Shown in pieces: positions 1 to 11,000 of a DNA stretch of 64,000 nucleotides. Source of the DNA: Branchinecta lynchi (Eukaryota > Arthropoda > Branchiopoda > Anostraca > Branchinectidae); contig JAKZAP010000001.1 in the NCBI GenBank assembly GCA_023053575.1, positions 12,912,849 through 12,976,848 of the forward strand, written 5' to 3'. The notes beneath the pieces are model-generated. The model was not told the DNA's origin. It did not search any database and saw only the letters and a list, made by a program, of their open reading frames with translations. Position 1 is the stretch's first letter. Every line of letters starts with the position of its first letter. The position numbers and the translations under genes were made by a program.

Positions 1-430
1 ACATGTTCCTAGGCACGTGCGAAGGCGTAGCGGGCACCGAGTTCTAGTGCCTGGCCCGAAATCTGTACCTAGGCATGGGTGTAAACTGTGATGCTAGGCA
101 CGTGCCTAGGCATCCGTGCTTGGCTAGGCATGCTTCTGCCTGGCCAAGCTTCTATGAACCTTAAGAAGCATAGCCTAGGCATGCTTCTTAAGGTTCATGA
201 GAGGGAGGACATTTTAGGTTTTCACGGCACTTAGGGCCGCAGGCTCAACTGCCGTATAGCGAACTAGCGATCGTAATGTCTCTCGTTCTGACAACTTTAG
301 CTAGCTAGTACATTTCTACATAATCTAGCACGATGAAACTTGGTATGCGTATGTGGGACCCAACCCTATGCTGCAAGAATCCTTGGCCAGATGTCAAGTT
401 GGGGAGTGGTAAGGCAAGACGTGGAGTGGT
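1..430. repeat. CCTAGGCATG-rich inverted repeat region
   Basis: The first 200 bases contain many variants of the palindromic word CCTAGGCA(T/C)G. They culminate in a perfect inverted repeat: arms 154-171 and 181-198 (18 bp each) around the 9-base spacer AGCCTAGGC. No gene is visible. This could be the end of a foldback element cut by the window edge. Confidence 0.6.
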
Positions 431-1100
431 AAGGCTGGCTATGCAGATGTGACGGTGGTACGAAAGAATAAATATTGTAATTGACACAGTAAGCATAAAG
501 ATGTTGAGTCTACGCGAATCTGATCTAGTCTGACGTCATTCGTGTGGGGCGGGGATCGTGACACCTGTAATTGATCCGAGGGGGAGTTGGAGGATGTACC
601 GCACACGGAAAAGATCAGGTTCATATGATAGAAACGAATGCATCCGAACCGCATCTTACCACAGTTGAGTGAGTTAGAGGGGTTCCGGAATTGTGTTCAC
701 CAGCTTAGAGACTAGACCGATTGGGTGATTTGGGACCAAACTTGGACGGTACAAAGATCATATGCCCGAGATCTGCATTTTGTGTTGGGGCCGGATCCGA
801 TGACGGTGGGTGGAATAGAAAGGGGTAGCGGATATATCTCTCAAATGATTTCATTCGAATAAAATTAGAGAAAATGTCCTGGATATGCCGTTTGTGTGCG
901 AGTCGCATCTGCCCACAGTTGGGGAGGTGAAGGGGGTCCTGGAAATATTCTGATGCGCATGTGGACCAAACGAGTTGAGTGAAAAAAAATGTGCGCCACT
1001 TGTGTGTCCGAACCGCGATTGTGGGTGGGGGAAGGATTTAAGAGTTGGGGCCAAACCAAGGGAGCTTTTCTGTGAAGTTACCATAACCACTCCCGTAACA
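430..1100 (-). repeat. C-rich degenerate repeat family (diverged copy)
   Basis: This block repeats phrases such as 'CCGAACCGCATCTTACCAC' and 'GGGGTTCCGG' at irregular spacing. They are reverse-complement relatives of the blocks at 36.4-38.7 kb, 54.8-55.7 kb and 62.1-64 kb. Open frames here are short and lack coding character. Confidence 0.5.
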
Positions 1101-2040
1101 TGTTTTATATGAGTTCGTATTCTTTGCTATTTACCATCTAGCCAAACAATCGACCACTCTGAACTCAAATAAACCTCATAATCTACGTTTACTGTACCTA
1201 AATGGCGGTGTGTTCACTTGACAAACAAAAAATAACCAAACAAAAAATAACCATGGGATAGATGTCGCGCTAATGTTATAAACAGTCATTCCAGAACCTT
1301 TTGAGCCCTGGTGCTAGTATGCTTGAAACATGCTGCGCCCCATTTGCCTCTGCATTGGTGCAAAATTACTTGTTTACTTGTACTTGAAGCAAGGTTCAGA
1401 CATGCATTCGAGCCCGGGATCCAGCAACTTAACCATACGACGGATTCATAATAACGGATTCCTATAAGTGTTTGTGTAAACAGAAGATGCGTCTACAAAG
1501 TGTACTTTTTCGTTCCAGAACTCCATGACGCTGTGTTCGTTGTTGGGGCCTTGGACGAGACCGTAACTCTCCGAGGACTCCGGTACCATCCAATCGATAT
1601 AGAGAACGCAGTGATGCGTTGCCATAAGAAGATTCCAGAATGGTAAGGACATAATCTTCCCCCCTCACCCTCAGTAGGCCTATGGTTCCATCTTCGCTAT
1701 GACGTTGATGTCAGAAGTGAGATCAATCAATCAATCAAGTTTAATCCAAATAGCTAAAAGCTAGAAGAGGAATACCAATTTACAAAATCCACAGACACGA
1801 AACAAATTAACTAAAAATATTTTGTATATTATTTCACAGTATTTTATTGAAAGGAGTTTAGTTGATTTAGGAATGATTTTGTTTTACAATTTATAAGCTG
1901 TACTCCTCAATTTTGAGGGAAATAAATGAATAAATAAATAAATAAATAATACAGTTACAAGACATGGCCAGAAATAAATGACGGGATGATACTACGTAAA
2001 AATTGGACAGAATAATAAGCAGGATGTGGAGAAAACTGAA
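1100..2040. other. No gene seen; retroelement-like tails
   Basis: There is a (TCAA)n run near 1720-1738 and an (AAAT)n run near 1921-1950. Both resemble 3' tails of non-LTR elements lying on the minus strand. No exon or RNA gene is supported. Confidence 0.4.
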
Positions 2041-2100
2041 ATAGAGTAGAAGATGACGGTAGGAGTTTGACACGGAACAAAAACTGATACCAAAAGACCG

Positions 2101-2200
2101 GAAACCTTCACATGGAAACCTTCCCCACGTCGGGCCTCAAGGATCCCTCTTGAGTATTTGCTACTACCACTAAGATCTGCGCCACCGACCGCTCCAGGCA
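2101..2200 (-). rRNA. 28S rRNA-derived fragment, diverged
   Basis: The minus strand contains GGTGGCGCAGATCTTAGTGG, then GTAGTAGCAAATACTCAAG, and further on GGTTTCCATGTGAA. These follow, in order, the conserved large-subunit rRNA stretch GGTGGCGCAGATCTTGGTGG ... GTAGCAAATA(T/C)TCAA ... GGGTTCCATGTGAA. Several substitutions and indels lie between the conserved blocks. This is therefore a decayed fragment or part of an rRNA-derived repeat, not a working rDNA unit. Homology outside 2100-2200 is not clear. Confidence 0.72.
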
Positions 2201-2429
2201 GGCCTACGCCCAAACCCTTCTACGCGATCGGTGCGACTTCCCTGCTCACTGGCGTGTCAGAACCCCCAGAACTCACCCCCCACGATGAGATCTATGATGA
2301 GGACTAGCGATGTTAAATTCATCATTTAAGGAGATTCGAAAAAATAAGTACACTTGTTGTACACAGTTTCTTGTATGAAGGATTTGACGGTGCTGCTGGG
2401 TTGGTTGATTCAGGAACTTTATCGGTTAA

Positions 2430-3010
2430 AGGTTTTCGGTATTCCATACACAGATAATAACCCTGTTCACCTGTCCGATTTTGATAATCAGGGTTTCAAG
2501 TCCCAGCTTCCTTTTCAGCCAAGTCCGGACACCTGAATGAAGAGTACCAAGTATCATCCCTATCTGTATGACGTCCGTTAACATTGCCTGCAGAAAACCC
2601 AATCCAAATACGAAATACCGTTTCCAAGCTATGATTTTTGCTCCATATTGCATCTGTCCTTATTTCAGTACCGAGCAATTCTTGAAATGAACATATGTCT
2701 CCAATCAACCCTTTTTCTGGAATATTTTTTAACCAGATAAGCCCAAATGTATATCTAGAAGAAATTCCAATATGATCCGACCAGCGCTGTACAAGATTTG
2801 AATGAATTGCGCATTTTGTCTTGGAGTCTGCATGTGCAAACCTCCGGAAACAATCTTCCCTATTTTGAAAACGTCACGCTCTGCAGAAGAATGCTCTCCG
2901 TGTCCATGTCTGTAAATGCATTCTCCATGGTGTGTTCAAGTATGGTTTCATTGTTCAGGTGTCCTTTAAGACAGTTGGCAAAGATGAACTTAGGAGTTTG
3001 ACATTTCCAG
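2430..3010 (-). pseudogene. Coding-like decayed stretch, family not recognised
   Basis: Minus-strand reading frames give protein-like text: IPEKGLIGDICSFQELLG near 2640-2720 and FANCLKGHLNNETILEHT near 2930-2980. They are broken by stops and frameshifts. No domain is recognised. The layout would fit a decayed retroelement ORF or old gene exons. It is listed because amino acid composition and local frame persistence differ from neighbouring DNA. Confidence 0.3.
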
Positions 3011-3424
3011 CACTGGCTGTACCTGAGAAAATAATTCTGAAGACTTCAGTGATTTTTTAATTTCCTTGATTGAAGATGGTTTCCAAGTTTTCATTCTCGA
3101 ACTTTAACACATTAACGTCTTGCTACCCATGACAAGGAAAGGTTTATCGGTCTTCTTCGGATACCCCTGAGCTTCTCAATCAAGAATAAAATACAGATAT
3201 GACGAATCTTCGGGAATACGGGATCCTGAGTTGCTAAGTTGCATTTTCATAGAGAAAGATGCTCGAAAGTCTTTCGAATCTGAAAATTACGACAATGTCT
3301 CCTGTGGTCGAGCGTTCTAAAATCAAGGATATACCAGAGGGAGCTTTTCTAGTTTTAAATAAATAATAAATATCCGTTTGTTGCAGCGCTGTTTTCGCAT
3401 GGACAAACCTACTTGTTGCCGTGG

Positions 3425-3640
3425 TTGAGTTGGATGGACCAGAAAATGAAGCCCTCGATCTTGTCCCCCTGGTGACTAACACCATTCTGGAAGAACAGCA
3501 GCTGATTGTCGGAGTAGTGGTGGTCGTAGACCCAGGGGTGGTTCCGATTAACTCGAGGGGCGAAAAGCAGAGAATTCACCTCAGAGATGGCTTTCTGGCA
3601 GATCAGCTGGATCCCATATACGTGGCTTATAACATGTAAT
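3425..3640 (-). pseudogene. Possible exon or exon relic
   Basis: Both strands are open here, but the minus strand reads most like protein (for example HPWVYDHHYSDNQLLFFQNG). It has stops at both ends and a possible acceptor CAG before the coding-like part. GC content and codon texture are higher than in the surrounding DNA. The opposite strand also gives an open frame of 72 codons, so strand is uncertain. No family assigned. Confidence 0.25.
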
Positions 3641-5670
3641 TATGGTCCTGGGGAATTTCCAGTGCCATGTCGTGGAAGCTGTCTGGAAAAGCTGCGAAAA
3701 TCTTGGCCAAAATTCAGTATGCAACTCCCAAGTCACTAAATCGGCTCGTTGCGAGTGGTGCGTTAGTTGTTTTGTGAGAAGTATTAGAAACTTCACGCTA
3801 AATTATCAAGCCTGGTTATACCATTCAAGCCCTCTGAAACCTCAGCTTTGAGTTACCCACGAAAGAAGCAAGGTTTTAAGCCGACATGTTATTCTCGCTC
3901 ACACCGCTTGGAGTCGGAAAGCTTCCGCAGATCTAGCAGATGGCAGCAATAGAAGAAGATGTGAGCGTGTATGAAGAGTATACCAAGTAATGTGGTAGTA
4001 AGACAAGAATGAATGTGAAGTAGTGAATATGTATGTCACTGAATCCTCATTGTGCAGCTGTGATTTTTAACCAAAATCTGAGACGGTGGACTTTGGTAAG
4101 GCAACAACACAATCTTGTGTGAGCCGTTACAGCGACGAAGCTAGATCCTTTCCGTAGATCAGACCTGGCAACGGTCAGTATGCTTCTGCCGAGCTGAATT
4201 GTAAATAATAACTTTTGTTATGTAAGTTGTAACCCCTTAGAAATCGTTATTAGTGCCATTATTTTTTTGCATACTCCCAGAATTTTGTTGCTCAAGTAAT
4301 CATCTTGCTTCAGGTCATATCGGTTCAGATTTAGTAAGTTATTGCAAGTTGCACCGCAGGGGCGACCTAGTAAGCAAAGCCAGAATTACGCTGCTCCTTG
4401 TTTTCGCAAGCTGGAAATTGGTGCAGATTTTCCGAATAGTAAATTCCAGCTTTTGGACTTTTCTCGGGAAGATTGCTTTTCAAAAATAAATGAAAAAACG
4501 CGAAAAGCAGGATGATCTGCGGAATTCTAATATAAGCCGACTGGTGAAGCCCTTAACATGACCATTTATTTCTAGTATTTCCAGTTTCCAGGGTTTCTCG
4601 GTGAATGAAACTGGAAAGTAGATAGTCATTCTGAGAATAGGTTTTCGGCGGTTTTCTCTTCGCTCGCTGGAAAGTGAATTTCGCAAAAAACTGTCTCGGG
4701 AAACAACCTAACTAGAAAACGGAAGAAAAGTCAAATCCCCCTCGACACACACCGAAAACGAAGAACGTACCCGGTACTATTAATGGCTCAAATCGCGGGG
4801 TTAATACCCATTTCTGCATCTGGGTGGGTATATGATGAATCTGTTATCGTTTCTTTGGCTGCAAAGGCTTGATATTATTTTATTATTATTGTTTTTGTCT
4901 TTCATTTCTTAAAACAATCAATGTTTACCATAATTATTCTTTGTGCAATACTAAATGTTTTATCTTTGATAGTAGGTGTATTGATAGTGAAGTTTGCATC
5001 TTATTTTTGTTTCCGTTTTAAGCAAAAATAGAGCTTGGGATCCGTCTACTCGCTCTTTTTGTGATTCGGTTTTATCGATCTTTATCCCTAGCGAAGGCTT
5101 AAAATGTGACCACTGGTTCCTCTCTTACCATTGTTTTCGGACTGTGACTGAATAGTGGCAGAAGTTCGGATAAATATCCAGATTTCATATTAAGTGTCTC
5201 CTCTTTGCTATGGCTCAGTATTTTTCTCTTTGTTGGCCATTTTTACGTTTCTACTGCCTCCTCTTCATTGTGTTGTTCATATTTAAGTTGTAACGTCCTT
5301 TGATGTAAATAGACAACGCGTTGTTCGTTCGAAAACATAAATAAACAGTTGTGACTCCTTTCGAAAATCGGAGCGTAAATCGTCCAAGGCATCGGTTTCT
5401 CGCGTGTCCGGTCATTTCACTTGCTGACAGTTCTGTTCGATCAGTTCAGTTTATTTTCAAAATATTTACGGACTAGCCGAATTTTCGGTTTTTTGTCAAT
5501 AAAATATAAAATGACGTCGAACGAAAAGTAAAAGTAGCCAATGCGTACAGCGCGTAGTGTCAGTGTCGTGTGGTTTGAAACGAACATGTTGAATCTCTTA
5601 GATTGTCCAGTAGTCGTGGTGGAGAGAGGCATCTATCGTTGCTCGATGAACGTACTCTAGTTGTGTCACG
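3640..5670. other. No gene seen
   Basis: This is AT-rich intergenic-type DNA with scattered short frames and no convincing exon, RNA or complete transposon. Confidence 0.4.
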
Positions 5671-5867
5671 CGAGGGGTTGACCACTCACGATTTGAGTGT
5701 ACAGCAAGTGCCTGGCTGGCACCCGCCGGACCCGGTTGCCACGTGTTAGAATATTAAAATCAGCATGTTTAGAAGCGGAATCGCCTAATTTATGGCCGGC
5801 ACCGCTGGTTTAGGCTGGTGCCGGGAAAAGGGTGTATTGCCGGTGCCGGGGAGGTGGTAACCCCTCG
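5671..5867. mobile_element. GC-rich hAT-type MITE (GGTGCCG family)
   Basis: The ends are CGAGGGGTTGACCACTC and its near-inverse GAGGTGGTAACCCCTCG. The interior has paired CCGGCACC/GGTGCCGG words that would fold back. Flanking 8-mers GTGTCACG and GTGCAATG match at 5 of 8 positions, so the target duplication is decayed. It is the same family as the large element at 16270-18586, whose duplication is intact. Confidence 0.65.
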
Positions 5868-6913
5868 GTGCAATGCCGATCCTCACTAAATGTTTTAGAA
5901 TGTAGTGTGTGCTTCTACATTCTAGATCCCAGACTGGTAGCATGCACCGCGTACCACGTATTTGTTTAAGGTAGTGTGAAATGATTAGTATAATATTATA
6001 AGATGGCCGTTTTCATGTAGACTCGTGGAGACTTTTCCGCGCTGTGGCCGTATGGAAGAAGCTTCAACCATTCAACCCGTGCATGATTTTAAAATGGAAG
6101 GGTGGGAGCGGGGGCGTTAAAGAGGTTAATAGAAAAATAACCTCAATGTATGAAGCAGAAGTTGTACCCCAAAAAGTAAAATGTAAGAAGGAAAATAGAA
6201 AAGATACTACTCGGGTGTATACAAAAAATATCATTCCCGTGCAGGCCACTGCGTCGTTCAGCATCAGCACACACATGACGACGTGATTCGCGTTCACCTC
6301 TCCGATATTTAGGATGGGTCATAAACTTTTCGAAGAGGAAGATCTGGTCTTTCGACGAAATTCCACACGGCTAGCCTAAGGACCTGTGAGGAACTTTCCA
6401 ATGTTAAAGCTTTCGACCCACGGAAAGAATTCATCCCTAATTTTTCCTGTCTGCAAGCCGCATGGATTTCGATTAAACAGTAGAATAAAGACGAACAGGA
6501 TAGAAAAGGAACGGAATCCGTTTAAAAGGAGATCAAATGGCTTAATATGGTATCTACATTGTAAGTTATAACTCTTATCTGAGGACCGTCGTTCAGACTT
6601 GAATACGATCGACAATGAGCGTGTCCGAGAGCTCAAAATGCAGCATTAATGCAGCATTTCTCGACATGTTTTCAGTTCGGACTAGAATTTCTTCTGTCAT
6701 GGGTGAAACTATGAATGAAAGGTATCAGTGATCTAGCTTAAAGCGGGAACTCAACAGGCAGTCGTAGCCGTGCACGTCCAGACACGGCTTGTTGTCATTC
6801 GTTGAAAATCGTCGAAAATGGCGGTTACGACTCTTTACGATGGCCTCCGAGAGCTTAGTATTGCCAATGGAGACCCCACTAATACTGTGGCATGTATAGT
6901 TGCTTTCAATACC

Positions 6914-7085
6914 CGAGGGGTTACTCTTTCTCGATTTTAGTGAGCAGCGAGTGTCCGGTACCGCGGTTCCCACGTGTTATGACTTCAAAATCAGTATGTT
7001 TAGAAGCCGGGTCGCCTAATTTATGGCCGGCACCGGGAAAAGGTGTACAGCAGGTGCCGGGGACTGGGAAAGCCCTCTTGGATAC
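6914..7085. mobile_element. Fragment of the GGTGCCG MITE family
   Basis: It starts CGAGGGGTTACTC and contains the same internal block as the 5671 copy (TTTAGAAGC then CGCCTAATTTATGGCCGGCACC) and a closing GGTGCCGGGGACTGGG. The right end is eroded (AGCCCTCTTGG). Confidence 0.6.
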
Positions 7086-7879
7086 CGACAGGCGCGACTC
7101 TTAATTCGTAAATCGCTAAGAGCCTGTCGCAATATCCTCAAAGCGGCGCAAATTTTAGAAACAGCGCAGATTTCTGCACGGATTTCTCTGTTAAAAAGTC
7201 TGCTTCTAGGTCTGCCCAGTTTTTAGCCTAATGCGACCAGGCTCTGAGTGTTCCTGGTTTCCTGAAATCTCCAATGATTTCCCCTTTGACGAAGGACCGT
7301 AGAGCTCTGGCCTTGGGTTTTTCCAGGCATTTTATTTATCTTCACCTGTCAGTGATTTTTTTTTCCAGTCGTCAGTGAAGCTACTGGGGACGTTGAAAAG
7401 CCAACGATTTTGTTTTCCTGTTGTCCTCGAGGGGTGCCAACTCTTAGAATGTCATCGTGATACTAGACAAGAAGAAGGCGTATCACGACTACTTTCCCAC
7501 CACGAAGCTTGAAGTTGACGATCCCTCGAGGCGATACGCATCACATAAACTACTCAGTTTATCAATCTGTCTAACCTTTCTACGACCTGAGGCAAAGTCA
7601 ACAAACACTTACTCGAATAAAACTCAAACGCGATATTTTAATGCGCAAAACATGCATACGTCAACAATTAAAACAGCGATAGGGTCACCAGAAATTAACA
7701 AACTGTCCATGAGAACTCCGCGCGTTCACACGACGAATTCATGCGCCGGCGGCAGATATGGGAAAACAACTGCGTTTCGCATAGGGCTCACAATTACCGG
7801 CTGTCGGGTTTCTTCCGCCCGTCGTCAAAAGTCTCTCAACCGTGCAAAGGATCAACTTATGCAGGAAGGAAGTGGATAT

Positions 7880-8007
7880 TTATTTCACAGGTCTTCTTGA
7901 AACGGTTAACACAATATCGCCGGTTCGTACTGCTTTGAACATTGCAATGGCTTCGGTGTGCGACAATCCAGTTAGCGGACATCCGTTGACTCCGAGAATT
8001 TCATCAC
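7880..8007 (-). CDS. PDZ gene, last coding exon (end of PDZ2)
   Basis: The acceptor is TTTTCCAG (8008-8010) and the first bases GT complete a Gly codon. The translation [20 protein letters not shown], then [21 protein letters not shown] and a TAA stop at 7880-7882, supplies the missing second half of PDZ2 (helix B with SHTEAI, then the last strand). The protein ends only a few residues after the domain. Confidence 0.85.
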
Positions 8008-11000
8008 CTGGAAAACGAAAACATCAGTGTGCCTCGTGACTAACTGGACACATGCGGGACTAATTAGAACATGTGAACAAGGAACGCGGAATGGGAAAGA
8101 AACAGACCACAGTTCGATTAACATATCCCTAAGCACAGGCCCGTATCCAGGAATTTATTTCGGGGGGGGGGGGGGGGGGTTGCCTGCTAGTCGGACAAAA
8201 AACACATGGATCAGAGGGAAAAGCCTATAAAAATGACTATTTTTGTACGTTTCGGGGGAGGTTTCAACCCCCTAAACCCCCCCCCCCCCCCCTGGATACG
8301 GCCTTGCCTAAGCAATAATTTAAAGTCGAACCGAAAGGGGCTTGGATAGGGCAATCTAGTTACCCATCACTTACTTAAAACACAACTCTTACAAGAAATG
8401 ATCTTTTCCCTATAAAACGGATCAGAAATTTTTTTTCGAAAATGCCATTACTTTCCACATGAAACTAGCGATTCTCTTGTTCGCGCTTGTGATTATATCA
8501 AGCCTTCCTTCACTCCGACGAGGCGGCTGGGCACAAAAGATTTGAAAACTGAACGTGCCTGGGTTAAAAAGTGGGAAAGTTAAGAAAATAAAAGAAGTAA
8601 TAAACAGAAGATTATCACATCCTTGTGTGTAAAAGTGCTATCAGCGGACAATGGAGTGACGGGAAAACTCGGCAAGGCCGAAAAAGCGCTAAAAATTCGT
8701 AGTTACGAAACGAAACAATGGAGAAAGGTGAGGATTTTAGAAGCTTATAATTCCATATGGGAAGGCAGAATAAGCAATAGGGGTCCAAAGGCAGAATAAG
8801 CAATAGGGGTCCTTTAAATTGGCTTGAAGACCCGCTGAAAATCCGTTACTTCGTTGTTCCGCTATTCGCGAATAATCGGTTTTCAAATAGTGGAACTTCC
8901 GTGTGATTTGTGGTACCTCTATGTGCTTGTATGCTTTACGGAGAAGATTTATGATTTTATTTTTTGTTTAGGCACTAAAAATCTTAACCAATCTCGCCAC
9001 TGCCCACTGAAAAGCCGCGTTTGTGTTGAGATTAAAATCTCCCGTGTCATAGTAGAATTTATGCTGTGGGGATGGACGCAGATATTCTGAACGTCGTAAC
9101 TAGAGCAGATAGTGGAAAATAAAAAAAATCTCTTTGCAGAATCCAAATGGCTCATGTAATCAATTAAAGGACACAAAAATAGTTGGCCTTTCAGTTAAAC
9201 TTAGTGTTACTCTCGACACCAGTTGCTTCTTTTTCTGGTTGAAAAAGTATCTTTCAAGCAAAGCTGTAATTTACAAAAAGTATATAGCTCGGATTTTTAT
9301 ATATGGCCCTTGGGCTTGGAAATGCGCTTATAACTAATATAACTCGTATGAGCTAACGGAAGTCAATTAAGTTAAACCTCGATGACCGAATAAAGCTGGA
9401 TCTTCCAGTAAGTAAGGCAACAATTTATTCTTCAGCACAAACAACATATCGGTTAGATGGACGTGAGTCAATCAGCTTAAACCAGATTATTTGCATACTC
9501 GGGACGTCTGAAGTAACCAGGCTATCAATCAAATGTTCGTTGATGTCGCAGGAGGTAGTAGAAATCCCGCCATTGCATTCTGAACCTTGCTGAACCGGTC
9601 ATTCTTTGCTGAAGGTTATTTTTTTTTCCATCACACCACCGTATATACAGCTAGTCAAGTTTTGCTGCATTCACCGCCCACCTATCAGCAGAGCTGGTTT
9701 TCAGATATTCATATCTACGAAAGAAGTGACCTCGATCTCAGTATTCATGATTTCTAGGAATTACTTCGGATATTTCCAGCGCTCTGAAATTTGTACACCT
9801 GCTAAGCGTTTTCTACGAAGTTGGTCAGTAATGGATTCAGCCATCTTAGTGGATGAGAGCCATCTCGTCAGGAAAATCCCCGTCCGCCGAATGACGCACA
9901 TAAACCTACGCTTGTCACTTATGCAGCGTTTACAAGTACAGGAAAACTTGAACAGAATCCGATCTTGCTGACAAGATTATGTTTACACGCAGAGGGATAA
10001 ATTAATTCTTTAAACCAGAAGATCTGACATAAATAAATTTCCTAGGCAATACAAAAATGTTCTGAAAGCATTTATGAGATCAACACTGATGATTTCTGCT
10101 CTCAAAAGCTAGCTAGCCTTTTTTTTAATACTTTTTACCAGCGCCGCCGACAAGATTCCCGTCCTGCTAGACTTTTTTTCTACTCGTCTTCACGACAGGA
10201 ATCCTTTCGAGTCGACCGGAATTCCTTTCTACTCGACGGGATTTCTTGTCCGTGTAAACGCTACATTAGCGAAGACCGAGCCGCGTGTTTTCTTTCAGGT
10301 GGGTTTTGAATAACAGCTATAAGCCCTATGTGTATCTTATTTACTATGTATATTCTTAATATTTCACTCCAGCCTGATACCAGGGACCCATAAATTTCCT
10401 GTAATGAATCCTTACAGGGGGCCAGTCATTTCCTATGCTTCAATGTTGCTATGTTGCCCGAGCATCAGCTAGTTAAAATTCCGCTTGGGTCGAATCGGCG
10501 TTCTTGCTCAGATAGAAAAAATTTGTTCCCACAAGTTTGAAAGAACACAGAAGCCGTCAGCAAATCGGGTTATTTTTATACGCAAGAAATGAAATCCTGC
10601 AAACGTTTTACGGGCAAAACACTGAAGAAATCGAATTCTGCATGCTTTTGTTGCTCCTCAGTAATCCAGAAGAAATAATGAAAAATGATTAATTAAATGA
10701 CAAAAATGATTATATACAATTAATACCTTTCTGTATGAGCCATCTTCACTCAGGACTATTCAGCATACCACCAGGTACCTAAGCTAGGACAAAAGATCCA
10801 GGACACTCTTCCATTACAGAGAAATAATATTCCCTAGTTTCAGCACAATACCTGCGACAATTTTTTTCTATCTGGATAGTAGGGTATTTTATCCCCGTGG
10901 CTATTTCTCGAACTATATGACGCTCGGTCAAGAGCGCATCAAACATCTCTTAATGACTTGCCCCCTGTAAGGAAACATTACAGGAAATTTATGGGTCCCT

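Noticed and set aside
7457..7900. 147-codon plus-strand open frame
   Set aside because: Overlaps the last PDZ exon on the other strand and shows no domain.
9606..9971. 121-codon plus-strand open frame
   Set aside because: Lies in an intron, overlaps a probable MITE end and has no recognisable domain.
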